Shown here piece after piece: positions 24,389-31,320 of a stretch of DNA of 48,935 bases. A model generated the notes under the pieces. The model worked only from the letters and a program-made list of their open reading frames with translations, did not search any database and was not told where the DNA came from. Position 1 is the stretch's first letter. The number at the start of each line of letters is the position of its first letter. The position numbers were made by a program, and so were the translations under genes. Source of the DNA: a virus; the IMG/VR virus record IMGVR_UViG_3300041411_000132, positions 1 to 48,935 of that record. One strand, 5' to 3'.

Positions 24389-24862
24389 ATGACTACTAAC
24401 GTAAACTTCTCCGTCGCGAAGCTTCTGGATCCAGCGAACCGCTCGATAGCCGAAAACTTTAACGTGGACGTGAATAACGTTTTTGATAATCGGACCGGCC
24501 TTTTCTCCTTCGAAAATACCTATAACAGTATTCAACTTGCCGCAATGTTCGCCTCGGAAGTAAAAGAAGACGAACCGGGCGGAATCTGGGACGCCGTTTG
24601 TCGGATCGACCTGGAACGTAACCTCTTCGTCGTCGTTGGTAACGAAGGTTGCTCGGGCTTCGGCGCGACGGTTGAAGCGTTCTTTAACGCTAAAGGGTTG
24701 ATCGTGGACTACAAAATCTCGGGCGAAGTTCGTACTGAAGGTCTGGAAGCGAAGGTTCGGACGCTCTACGTCGATGAGTTTATGGTAGAACCGCGAACCG
24801 AAGAGACGGAAGCCGCGATTCGTAAAGCTTACGCGCCGGTCCTCGACGAAGATAAAGAGTAA
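24389..24862 (+). CDS. Hypothetical protein, 157 aa
   Basis: Single-gene unit between a promoter and a terminator, directly left of the tRNA cluster. SD AAAAGGAAA. Acidic, alpha/beta. Not recognised. Confidence 0.7.
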   Translation: MTTNVNFSVAKLLDPANRSIAENFNVDVNNVFDNRTGLFSFENTYNSIQLAAMFASEVKEDEPGGIWDAVCRIDLERNLFVVVGNEGCSGFGATVEAFFNAKGLIVDYKISGEVRTEGLEAKVRTLYVDEFMVEPRTEETEAAIRKAYAPVLDEDKE

Positions 24863-24869
24863 AGAACTC

Positions 24870-24900
24870 CGAAGGAAGGGAAAACTCCCTTCCTTCGTTA
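24870..24900 (+). terminator. Rho-independent terminator
   Basis: A 12-bp perfect stem (24870-24881 with 24886-24897) and a 4-nt AAAC loop, followed by TTA. It stands 3 nt ahead of the first tRNA. Confidence 0.82.
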
Positions 24901-24902
24901 CC

Positions 24903-24979
24903 GGGCCTTTAGCTCAATTGGTTAGAGCAGCGACCTCATAAGTCGTTGGTTGCGGGTTCAAGTCCCGTGAGGCCCACCA
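24903..24979 (+). tRNA. tRNA with CAU anticodon (Met or modified Ile)
   Basis: Acceptor GGGCCTT/GAGGCCC, D-arm, anticodon arm GCGAC-CTCATAA-GTCGT with CAT at 24937-24939, T-arm with GGTTCAAGTCC, encoded CCA. CAU may be elongator Met or an Ile2 (lysidine) tRNA; not resolved here. Confidence 0.93.
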
Positions 24980-25094
24980 TTTGTATTACGAAGAGGCTCT
25001 TAAGTGTAAAATGTTAGGACACAAAAAACCTTCGCGGGTTGGTAGTGACAGTAACCTAACGTCAAAATGCTTAAGAACCTCTTCGAATATAAAT

Positions 25095-25180
25095 GCGCGA
25101 TTGGTGAAATTGGTAGTACACAGGAGACTTAAAATCTCCCGCCGAAGGGCGTGCCGGTTCGAGTCCGGCATCGCGTACCA
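25095..25180 (+). tRNA. tRNA-Leu (UAA)
   Basis: Acceptor GCGCGAT/ATCGCGT, anticodon loop CTTAAAA with TAA at 25140-25142, long class II variable arm (CCGCCGAAGGGCGT), T-arm GCCGGTTCGAGTCCGGC, encoded CCA. Confidence 0.92.
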
Positions 25181-25203
25181 AATTTAAAACGGAAGGTTAG
25201 GTT

Positions 25204-25503
25204 ATGAGACTTGTAGGGATTTCGTTAGAGAGTCACGCTAAACTAAACGACGCTCTTCTAGACGTGGCGAGAGCTATTCGCGACAACTATGGCGCCGGGA
25301 CGGTTACTAATCCTAATAAGGATCGTGATTTCTACGACGAAGACTATCTGGGTTCTTGGACTTCGTATCCTTCCGAAGAATGGAAAGCTTTATCCCCGGA
25401 CGATAAAATCTACATTATCGACGCGGGTAAAGAGGTTAACGAATACGAAATGGCGTTTCTCATAGAAACATTTATTCCTAAAGGCGAAGTATATCATGAG
25501 TAA
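25204..25503 (+). CDS. Hypothetical protein, 99 aa
   Basis: Follows tRNA-Leu. Not recognised; helix AKLNDALLDVARAIRDN then an Asp/Tyr-rich middle. SD GAAGGT. Confidence 0.66.
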   Translation: MRLVGISLESHAKLNDALLDVARAIRDNYGAGTVTNPNKDRDFYDEDYLGSWTSYPSEEWKALSPDDKIYIIDAGKEVNEYEMAFLIETFIPKGEVYHE

Positions 25504-25675
25504 GTTTGTAGCTAATATCATCGAATCGGAGCGCGGCTGGGGTTCTAAGATTGACTCAACTCACTCCTTCGATACCGTCGAAGAGCGCGATAAGTTCGTG
25601 GCCGACTATAACGAAAAGTACAATCCTCCAAGCGATTTTGTGCCGGATTGGTACATGGTAGCGAGAGCCGTCTAA
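25496..25675 (+). CDS. Hypothetical protein, 59 aa, paralogue of the next gene
   Basis: ATG overlaps the end of the previous gene. FVANIIESERG, HSFDTVEERDKFVADYNE align with FYARVIRSTRH and HEFKTEEDREAFIHEYNS of the next protein, so the pair is a tandem duplication. Function unknown. Confidence 0.62.
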   Translation: MSKFVANIIESERGWGSKIDSTHSFDTVEERDKFVADYNEKYNPPSDFVPDWYMVARAV

Positions 25676-25676
25676 A

Positions 25677-25889
25677 ATGGAAATATTCTACGCTCGTGTT
25701 ATACGTTCTACTCGACACAAAGGCACCGAAGATCTTTCGTATCATGAGTTTAAAACGGAAGAAGACCGCGAAGCATTTATTCATGAGTACAATTCAATCC
25801 ACCTCGGCCTGGAAGATGGGCGCGTTCCCGAAGTCTACACCATCGCCGAAAAAGATCATTATGCAAAGTACAGGAAGATCCTAAAATGA
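25677..25889 (+). CDS. Hypothetical protein, 70 aa, paralogue of the previous gene
   Basis: Starts one base after the previous stop. Same strand-helix layout (YARVIRS, then EEDREAFIHEYN) with a longer charged tail. Confidence 0.64.
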   Translation: MEIFYARVIRSTRHKGTEDLSYHEFKTEEDREAFIHEYNSIHLGLEDGRVPEVYTIAEKDHYAKYRKILK

Positions 25890-26071
25890 AAAATGTAATT
25901 ATGTTGGTTGTGATTCTCTCCCTGGCCGGTTGTGGGTGGAGTGATCGCGTAGCGGCCAACCTATCGGGTACGGCGGTTTCCTGTTTCGACGGCGTTAAGT
26001 ACATCCAGTTCGCTTCCGGGGTTACGGTTAAGTACACTCGCGAAGGCAAAATTGATACCTGTGTAAAATAA
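25886..26071 (+). CDS. Small predicted lipoprotein, 61 aa
   Basis: MKNVIMLVVILSLAGC is a lipoprotein signal with lipobox LAGC; about 45 residues would remain, with two more Cys (CFDG, DTCVK) that may form a disulfide in the periplasm. Overlaps the previous stop by 4 nt. Function unknown. Confidence 0.68.
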   Translation: MKNVIMLVVILSLAGCGWSDRVAANLSGTAVSCFDGVKYIQFASGVTVKYTREGKIDTCVK

Positions 26072-26080
26072 GGAGTTGTA

Positions 26081-26485
26081 ATGAGCAAGTTTGAAACCTT
26101 TCAAGAAACCCGCCGTGAGCTTCGCGGGAACGTGTCTAAGGTCGTAGAATATAATATCCTGACCCTGCTTATCGGTGAGTTGGAAACGGCTGCTAGTCGC
26201 GACCGTAGCGAGATTACCAGCGATAAAGTGATTGCTGGAGTTCGGAAGTTGATTAAGTCAAATACCGAAACGCTGAAGCTCGTTGCAAATCCGAAGTTAG
26301 TTCGTGAAAACGCTTATCTGGAAACCTTTCTTCCGCTTGGGATGACCGCTGAACAAATTAGCGATGCGATCAAAGATTCAGGCGCTACAAATATGGGCGC
26401 GGCGATGAAAGCGTTAAAGGCTAACCCGGACGCGGTTTATGATCCAAGTCTGGCTTCGCAAGTTGCTAAAGCGTTGTTCCAATAA
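26081..26485 (+). CDS. GatB/YqeY-domain protein, 134 aa
   Basis: The layout matches YqeY: TLLIGELETAA, DKVIAGVRKLIKSNTET, YLETFLPLGMTAEQISDAI, then TNMGAAMKALKANP and LASQVAKAL. YqeY relates to the tail domain of the GatB amidotransferase and binds tRNA-related substrates. Its position among tRNA genes is suggestive, but no activity can be stated. Confidence 0.78.
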   Translation: MSKFETFQETRRELRGNVSKVVEYNILTLLIGELETAASRDRSEITSDKVIAGVRKLIKSNTETLKLVANPKLVRENAYLETFLPLGMTAEQISDAIKDSGATNMGAAMKALKANPDAVYDPSLASQVAKALFQ

Positions 26486-26652
26486 TGACGCGCCTAGAAC
26501 AAATCTCTATCGAAACGCTGAAGCTCGTCACCGAGTTGAATAAGCATCTTGAGAATGGGACCTATAAGAACGATGTTGACTTAATCGAAGATTCAATCAG
26601 ACATCTAGGGAAAGCTTCCGCGATTCTTAAGATGGCTTCGTTGAAGAATTGA
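26485..26652 (+). CDS. Hypothetical protein, 55 aa
   Basis: ATG shares a base with the YqeY stop. Two helices (LEQISIETLKLVTELNKHL and DLIEDSIRHLGKASAILKM). Overlaps the next gene by 4 nt. Not recognised. Confidence 0.55.
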   Translation: MTRLEQISIETLKLVTELNKHLENGTYKNDVDLIEDSIRHLGKASAILKMASLKN

Positions 26653-26924
26653 AATTCCTCGTTCATCACAAGCGCGAACGCTATGACGTTTACATCGGGC
26701 GCCCAGGTATCTGGGGAAATCCTTTTGAGACTGGAAGGGATGGAACACGCGAAGAAGTTATAGCAAAGTATAGGGTCTGGATTAAAACTCAACCTGAGCT
26801 TCTAGCGCAACTCGAAAGTCTCCGTGGTAAGGTCTTAGGATGTTGGTGTAGTCCTAAATCTTGTCACGGAGACGTTTTGATTGAGTTTCTTTATCCTCCG
26901 AACACCCTCGAAAACTTTTTCTAA
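26649..26924 (+). CDS. DUF4326-domain protein, 91 aa
   Basis: TTG start coupled to the previous stop. YDVYIGRPGIWGNPF (12-26), TREEVIAKYRVWI and LRGKVLGCWCSPKSCHGDVL are the hallmark segments of DUF4326, with a probable C-x-C-x4-C-H metal site. The family co-occurs with NADAR in nucleotide-based conflict systems (established by comparative genomics, from memory); activity unknown. Confidence 0.82.
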   Translation: MKFLVHHKRERYDVYIGRPGIWGNPFETGRDGTREEVIAKYRVWIKTQPELLAQLESLRGKVLGCWCSPKSCHGDVLIEFLYPPNTLENFF

Positions 26925-26925
26925 A

Positions 26926-26959
26926 AACCCTTTCCTTTCTGGTTAGGGTTCAGTACAAT
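26926..26959 (+). promoter_or_regulatory. Predicted promoter with a 6-bp inverted repeat
   Basis: TTTCCT at 26931-26936, 17-nt spacer, TACAAT at 26954-26959. AACCCT (26926-26931) pairs with AGGGTT (26945-26950) across the -35 and spacer. Confidence 0.6.
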
Positions 26960-27000
26960 CAACGCATTGATGAGTTAAACCTATTTTGAGGTAGCTGAAT

Positions 27001-27840
27001 ATGTGCGGTATGAATTACGAAAGAAAAGGAATCGTCAGTATCGATGAATTCTTGTCTACGACGATCAATAAAAAGGAAGCTACATTTCTTGGCGAAACTG
27101 TAAAAGTTTCTAGCCATCGGATGAAAGTGTTCAAAAGATCGACCGTTTGTTCTTCCTGTGCCCTCAAAGGTTCGTTTTTCGCTTTGGAGCGTCATACGTT
27201 CGAAGACGCCCCGGCATCCTACCATTTGAACCTTTATGGAGTTAAGGACGACGGCGAAGAAGTAATTTTCACCCGCGACCATACTAAGCCTTTGGCTAGA
27301 GGCGGCGCGAACACTATGTTGAACTCTACCACGATGTGTGGACCTTGTAATTGGGGTAAGGCTGATACTTACACCAAACCCACGCACGCCCCTACGCCTA
27401 AAAAGCCGAAGAAAGAAAAAGTAAAGTCTCCGGTCCAAGTTCAGATTAAAAATGTTGTTCCGATGTTGATGGTTGATATGGTTATCGAAACCACTAAAGC
27501 CGTAGATAACGTTAACAATAGAATAAACATTTCTCCAAGCGAAAAGAAAATCACCATACGGTATGTAAACGAAGAGCAGCTGCCTTTGTTGATCGCGGCT
27601 GTGGAAAATATGCAGAGGACCATTCGCTTGAATCTGGCGATTTCTTTTACTGGACAAATTACAGTTTTCCACGATGACTCTGTTAGAATTTTGGTCCGGT
27701 CGAATAAGCATACCTCCAAGATCGTTTCCTGGCATAACAAGCCGGAAGAGACGCAGAGAAGCTGGGTTTCCTCTATCAAAAATATTTTCAAAAAGCTATT
27801 CCCTTTCTCGAAAAACCGCGTAGAATCGTCTGTATTGTGA
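27001..27840 (+). CDS. HNH-type nuclease-like protein with C-terminal extension, 279 aa
   Basis: Cys pair CSSC (about 45-48), then VIFTRDHTKPLARGG, NSTTMCGPCN and a final Lys: the H-N-H/CxxC zinc-finger nuclease pattern around 90-120. A Lys/Pro linker (PTPKKPKKEKVK) leads to a C-terminal 130-residue domain that is not recognised, ending in a basic KNIFKKLFPFSKNR tail. It has its own promoter and may be a free-standing homing or host-directed nuclease. The last 40 bases carry the promoter of the next unit. Confidence 0.75.
   Translation: MCGMNYERKGIVSIDEFLSTTINKKEATFLGETVKVSSHRMKVFKRSTVCSSCALKGSFFALERHTFEDAPASYHLNLYGVKDDGEEVIFTRDHTKPLARGGANTMLNSTTMCGPCNWGKADTYTKPTHAPTPKKPKKEKVKSPVQVQIKNVVPMLMVDMVIETTKAVDNVNNRINISPSEKKITIRYVNEEQLPLLIAAVENMQRTIRLNLAISFTGQITVFHDDSVRILVRSNKHTSKIVSWHNKPEETQRSWVSSIKNIFKKLFPFSKNRVESSVL
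27799..27826 (+). promoter_or_regulatory. Predicted promoter inside the HNH gene end, GCG-TAGAAT subfamily
   Basis: TTCCCT at 27799-27804, 16-nt spacer ending AAAAACCGCG, TAGAAT at 27821-27826. The -35 is weak but the -10 region matches the copies at 24315, 29640 and 37070. Confidence 0.5.
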
Positions 27841-27872
27841 AGCGAAACCTAAATCATGAAAGGACTACGGAA

Positions 27873-28094
27873 ATGAAAGGCGATATGATAAAAATCAAAG
27901 GCGAAGATGCCCAAATAATTGCCGAAGCGTTGGTATCGACAATTGGCCGGAAGATCAACGTTCGCGTTTGCCAGCTCATTCCTTCGGGTATCCTGGTCGT
28001 CATTCGTAACGGCTTTATCCAAGGCACCTTCGCCGATAAAGATCAAGCTAAGCAACTTTTCCTGATTATCGTTGGAGAAGAGGCATTCTTATGA
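27873..28094 (+). CDS. Hypothetical protein, 73 aa
   Basis: ATG at 27873 with AAAGGA about 9 nt upstream; the in-frame GTG at 27837 overlaps the HNH stop and is less likely. KH-like rhythm (KGEDAQIIAEALV, then VRVCQLIPSGILVVI) but not assigned. Confidence 0.62.
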   Translation: MKGDMIKIKGEDAQIIAEALVSTIGRKINVRVCQLIPSGILVVIRNGFIQGTFADKDQAKQLFLIIVGEEAFL

Positions 28095-28270
28095 AAACTC
28101 CAACTATTCGTCTCGGCGACCGGAAGAACGCTAAGCATCTTTACGATGTTGAAGTAGAGGGTCCGAACGGACCTTTTACTATCGAAGTTGACGCAAATAC
28201 TTCGTCCCAGGCTAGCGCGGTTGCGACCAAAGCTGGTTATGTCGTTCGCTCCGTTAATATGGTGGGCTGA
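28091..28270 (+). CDS. Hypothetical protein, 59 aa
   Basis: Overlaps the previous stop (ATGA). KHLYDVEVEGPNGPFTIEVD suggests a small beta sheet followed by a helix. Not recognised. Confidence 0.57.
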   Translation: MKTPTIRLGDRKNAKHLYDVEVEGPNGPFTIEVDANTSSQASAVATKAGYVVRSVNMVG

Positions 28271-28272
28271 AA

Positions 28273-28398
28273 ATGAAGAAGTCTAAGCGTTTCAAACAGT
28301 CTTACCGCGATATCTCGATGAAAGTTTTAGAAACGGATCTCTGGTGGATACACATTTTCGCCAAAAAGAAACCTATTCTTAAGTGGGCTATATCATGA
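28273..28398 (+). CDS. Hypothetical basic protein, 41 aa
   Basis: ATG two bases after the previous stop; its own stop overlaps the next ATG. Ten Lys in 41 residues and three Trp (WWIHIF, LKW). Supported by its place in an unbroken chain of overlaps; no SD of note. Confidence 0.45.
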   Translation: MKKSKRFKQSYRDISMKVLETDLWWIHIFAKKKPILKWAIS

Positions 28399-28706
28399 AT
28401 GCTAAACACGAAGCGGTAAAGATTTCCGATATGACTTTGAAAACTCAAATCGTTCCCGGAAAAAACTTCAAGCTAACGCTTTCAAACGCCGAAAGTGAAA
28501 TTCGTTGTAAGATTCCCGAAACATCGACAATTGGTTTAAGCGCGGAAGTTGGTAACGCCGTTAGAGCGTTCACCAACTTATATAAAGATTATCCGGTTGA
28601 GTTTAGCCTACGCGGAACAATACTGGTTAGCGATGCCTCGATCAAAATCGTCGTTTCGTCTAAATCTGGCCCTGATGTATTGACCTTAGAAGTTCCAAAA
28701 TCTTGA
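28395..28706 (+). CDS. Hypothetical protein, 103 aa
   Basis: ATG at 28395 (ATGA overlap) chosen over an in-frame GTG at 28383. Beta-rich. Not recognised. Confidence 0.66.
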   Translation: MNAKHEAVKISDMTLKTQIVPGKNFKLTLSNAESEIRCKIPETSTIGLSAEVGNAVRAFTNLYKDYPVEFSLRGTILVSDASIKIVVSSKSGPDVLTLEVPKS

Positions 28707-29143
28707 AGCCTTTTGATCCTGAAGATATGCCGATTCTTGATATCGACACTTCTAATATGAAACTCTACCGACCTACAGGATATGATCCAATGAAAGAATT
28801 TCTTAAAGATGTCGTCGGCGTAGTCGAGGCAAGTTCGTACGAAACATCTTGCCTGTGGAAGCGTAACCAAGAAGGTCGCGAATACAGCTGGGTTCAAGGT
28901 CTTGGCGGACGCGGGGCGGTCGTCGGTTTCCTCTACGAGCGTCCGGTTTGTATTTCGCTCTTCATCAATATTATCAACGGTCACCAGATTCTCTTTCTGG
29001 ATCCAACTAGCGCTTTAGTCGATTGGGACATGATCGAAAAGTGGTTGGAAGAAAATCTTCCGAAGTCCGCTTTCCGCGAAGGCACCGACTACGTTAACAA
29101 AGTTAACGCGCAAAACTTCTATAACGTTTTTCCTCGGGCGTGA
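28703..29143 (+). CDS. Hypothetical protein, 146 aa
   Basis: TTG start overlapping the previous stop by 4 nt; the frame has no other early start. Contains a hydrophobic strand pair (VVGFLYERPVCISLFINII). Not recognised. Confidence 0.66.
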   Translation: MKPFDPEDMPILDIDTSNMKLYRPTGYDPMKEFLKDVVGVVEASSYETSCLWKRNQEGREYSWVQGLGGRGAVVGFLYERPVCISLFINIINGHQILFLDPTSALVDWDMIEKWLEENLPKSAFREGTDYVNKVNAQNFYNVFPRA

Positions 29144-29148
29144 TTGAA

Positions 29149-29358
29149 ATGTATAATCAAACCCCCGATCTTTCGAAGATGCCCGAAGGGGCAAGCCATT
29201 GGGCCGCCGAAACTGACGACCACATGGAAGCTTGGTACAAGCACGACGGACAATCTTGGTCTTGTCTTAATACGTATTGGGCTGCCGAAAACCCAAATAG
29301 TTGGTACGGTCTTGGGACTTCGCTTAAACGCCCGATGACCGATTTGATCAAAATTTAA
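29149..29358 (+). CDS. Hypothetical protein, 69 aa
   Basis: ATG at 29149; a GTG at 29140 that overlaps the previous stop is the alternative (72 aa). Trp/Tyr-rich (ASHWAAETDDHMEAWYKHDG), a pattern of small phage proteins that recall DUF551-type sequences. Function unknown. Confidence 0.58.
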   Translation: MYNQTPDLSKMPEGASHWAAETDDHMEAWYKHDGQSWSCLNTYWAAENPNSWYGLGTSLKRPMTDLIKI

Positions 29359-29374
29359 TTTAGGAAGATAGTAG

Positions 29375-29635
29375 ATGAACGTTCAAAGTGTTTTTGATAA
29401 AGTTATCCAGGCCGGAATTTACAAAGAAGAATTTCCGTTGATGTGTAACGCATTGAATTGTGCTTCGATAAAAGATGTGATAACCCCCGAAGAATTTCAT
29501 TTAGCAAGGGCTGAAATTCGTAGTTATCTTGGTGGGTTCGGTTCCCTCGGTGGTTTCTTGTATCATAAAGATCAACCCTGGCATTTCACTGCTCGGTTGG
29601 CTATCTACGAAAACTGGGCGAACAAACCAAAATAA
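29375..29635 (+). CDS. Hypothetical protein, 86 aa
   Basis: TAGGAAGATAGTAG precedes the ATG. Helical N-terminus, Gly-rich turn (YLGGFGSLGGFLY). Not recognised. Confidence 0.65.
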   Translation: MNVQSVFDKVIQAGIYKEEFPLMCNALNCASIKDVITPEEFHLARAEIRSYLGGFGSLGGFLYHKDQPWHFTARLAIYENWANKPK

Positions 29636-29638
29636 AAG

Positions 29639-29702
29639 CTTTACTCCTAGTAAGAACCGCGTATAATGATTGTTATTGAAGCGGTTCTTACTAGGAGTAA
29701 AG
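29639..29702 (+). promoter_or_regulatory. Promoter inside a perfect 22-bp inverted repeat that sequesters the next RBS
   Basis: TTTACT at 29640-29645, 16-nt spacer, consensus TATAAT at 29662-29667. Bases 29639-29660 are the exact reverse complement of 29681-29702, with a 20-nt loop holding the -10 box. The right arm contains AGGAG, the SD for the ATG at 29706. Transcripts entering from upstream would fold and hide the SD; transcripts from this promoter start after the left arm and leave the SD free. Confidence 0.85.
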
Positions 29703-29705
29703 AAG

Positions 29706-29972
29706 ATGACTACTAAATCCGAAGCGCGTTTTGCCCGTAACCTGCGTAAGTCGATTGAAAAAGTTCAGGCTCCGGCCTTTGCGAATTTCAAGCCTTACGA
29801 AGCCGGCGCCGTTGTCGAGTTCGAAGATCGGGTTATCAAAATCACCGGTTTGAATGGTCGTCTTTATAGCTACGAAAACGTAAGCGGCTTGACTATGTTT
29901 GGTCGTCCGGTTGTTCCGGGTTCGGTCGGTACTGTAAACGTTCAGCATCTTCATCCGGAATTGGTGGTTTGA
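29706..29972 (+). CDS. Hypothetical protein, 88 aa, translation predicted to be hairpin-gated
   Basis: ATG at 29706 follows AGGAGTAAAGAAG, which is the right arm of the inverted repeat at 29639-29702. N-terminus basic and helical (SEARFARNLRKSIEKV), then a beta-rich part (GAVVEFEDRVIKITGLNGRL). Function unknown. The unusual leader suggests its expression must be tied to one specific promoter. Confidence 0.7.
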   Translation: MTTKSEARFARNLRKSIEKVQAPAFANFKPYEAGAVVEFEDRVIKITGLNGRLYSYENVSGLTMFGRPVVPGSVGTVNVQHLHPELVV

Positions 29973-30155
29973 ATGAGTCTTAAGAAGATTGAGTTTACCA
30001 AGCGAGTCGTTTTCTCCGACCGCGACGGGAACGTTTTGAAGGTTTACGAAGTCGGCGATAAAGTTGACTACACCACGAAAAGTGATAATTATTGGATTAC
30101 GTCTATGGGCGGAATCTACTTCGACGAAGCAAAGGAACTTGAAAATGACGTTTAA
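29973..30155 (+). CDS. Hypothetical protein, 60 aa
   Basis: ATG directly after the previous stop. Beta-rich (KRVVFSDRDGNVLKVYEVGD). Not recognised. Confidence 0.6.
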   Translation: MSLKKIEFTKRVVFSDRDGNVLKVYEVGDKVDYTTKSDNYWITSMGGIYFDEAKELENDV

Positions 30156-30402
30156 ACTGAAAGAAGTTGTAATTACTGGTTATCGCGTTTTGATGTCGGA
30201 TCAGGTTGATGGAAAGCAGTTTAACTTTGCTATTAATGTTGAAGCCAAAAATCAAACTGGTTCGGAAACTCTGGCTCAATATGGGATGAACGAAGACGAT
30301 GGTGCGCGTTGGGAAGCTGGTAACAAAGCTTTAGCGGAATTTCCAGAAGCTTTACTTGTCGAAGTTACGCCGAATATCAGCTTTCAAGAAATTTCCGTTT
30401 AA
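30145..30402 (+). CDS. Hypothetical protein, 85 aa
   Basis: ATG at 30145, overlapping the previous gene by 11 nt; SD AAGGAA. Not recognised. Last gene before the tRNA-Asn. Confidence 0.62.
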   Translation: MTFKLKEVVITGYRVLMSDQVDGKQFNFAINVEAKNQTGSETLAQYGMNEDDGARWEAGNKALAEFPEALLVEVTPNISFQEISV

Positions 30403-30450
30403 AATCAGCGTATATATAGTTACCTGAGATTCGAGAAGAAAAGATTTAAT

Positions 30451-30526
30451 TCCATGATAGCTCAGTTGGTAGAGCAATTGACTGTTAATCAATTGGTCCC
30501 TGGTTCGAGTCCAGGTCATGGAGCCA
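30451..30526 (+). tRNA. tRNA-Asn (GUU)
   Basis: Acceptor TCCATGA/TCATGGA, D-arm AGCTCAGTTGGTAGAGC, anticodon GTT at 30484-30486 in ATTGA-CTGTTAA-TCAAT, T-arm CCTGGTTCGAGTCCAGG, encoded CCA. Confidence 0.94.
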
Positions 30527-30664
30527 CTTTTGACGTTAAGTCAAAACGCTAGCGGCGCGTAGACCGTATCCTTATGAGTTGGAAGGTATAACTCTTAGTC
30601 TGAGAACGGACTATATCTAAGAAGTGCTGTTGTATATGCCGAATGCTTAGTAGTTCAAGAATTT

Positions 30665-30749
30665 GGTTGGGTTCCCGAGCGGTCAAAGGGAAGGGACTGT
30701 AAATCCCTCGCCGTGTGCTTCGAAGGTTCGAATCCTTCTCCAACCACCA
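30665..30749 (+). tRNA. tRNA-Tyr (GUA)
   Basis: Acceptor GGTTGGG/TCCAACC, class II long variable arm, anticodon GTA at 30698-30700 in GGGA-CTGTAAA-TCCC, T-arm GAAGGTTCGAATCCTTC, encoded CCA. Confidence 0.92.
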
Positions 30750-30836
30750 TTTTTGTTAAGATGGATTTACTCTGCGAGCCAATGTGGCCTTCTTAACAGA
30801 TTTATTTAAAGTGAACGCATTTAGGTGCTATATATT

Positions 30837-31022
30837 ATGGATATCGTCGTTGAAATTGGCAAACAAGTTAAGAAACATTCCGGCAAACCTTTTAAATCAG
30901 GAGAAGTTATTGGTACAGTAGAAAGTTATTGTACCAATCTTTCCGATCCTAAAAAGCGAATTGCTTATGTGATTAAAGAAGATCAAAGTATCGTTAGCGC
31001 GTGGGTTTGCTATCAATACTAA
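30837..31022 (+). CDS. Hypothetical protein, 61 aa
   Basis: ATG at 30837 (an in-frame GTG at 30825 is possible). SH3/KOW-like start (VVEIGKQVKKHSGKPFKSGE). Lies between tRNA genes. Not recognised. Confidence 0.58.
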   Translation: MDIVVEIGKQVKKHSGKPFKSGEVIGTVESYCTNLSDPKKRIAYVIKEDQSIVSAWVCYQY

Positions 31023-31032
31023 TAGTTTTATG

Positions 31033-31107
31033 CAGATAGTAGCTCAGTTGGTAGAGCAAGAGTGACGGCACTCTAGGCCATCGGTTCAAATCCGATCTAT
31101 CCGCCCT
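31033..31107 (+). tRNA. tRNA-like element with abnormal anticodon arm
   Basis: D-arm GCTCAGTTGGTAGAGC and T-arm ATCGGTTCAAATCCGAT are perfect and the total length is right. The acceptor CAGATAG/CTATCCG has an A-C clash at pair 2-71, there is no encoded CCA (CCCTT follows), and the anticodon stem AGAGT/ACTCT encloses only 6 nt (GACGGC) with no U33. Identity cannot be assigned. Possible pseudo-tRNA or a deliberately odd tRNA. Confidence 0.5.
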
Positions 31108-31122
31108 TGATTAAGGAAAGTA

Positions 31123-31227
31123 ATGAAAATTCATACGTTAGTTTGCGAAATGGGCGGCGAATGTACTCCACACTTTCTAGCTCGCGTTTGGTTATGTTCC
31201 AAATGTGGAATTTTGATGAGTAAATAA
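31123..31227 (+). CDS. Very small Cys-rich protein, 34 aa
   Basis: ATG with AAGGAAAG 8 nt upstream, placed between two tRNAs. Cys8, Cys14, His17 and the C25-x2-C28 knuckle suggest a minimal zinc-binding fold. The good SD and the Cys spacing support it; its size leaves doubt. Confidence 0.45.
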   Translation: MKIHTLVCEMGGECTPHFLARVWLCSKCGILMSK

Positions 31228-31235
31228 AGTTTTAT

Positions 31236-31320
31236 GCGGCCGTGGCGGAAATGGCAGACGCACCGGATTTAGGTTCCGGCGCCGAAAGGCGTGAGAGTTC
31301 GACCCTCTCCGGCCGCACCA
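31236..31320 (+). tRNA. tRNA-Leu (UAG)
   Basis: Acceptor GCGGCCG/CGGCCGC, anticodon TAG at 31270-31272, class II variable arm, T-arm GAGAGTTCGACCCTCTC, encoded CCA. Confidence 0.93.
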
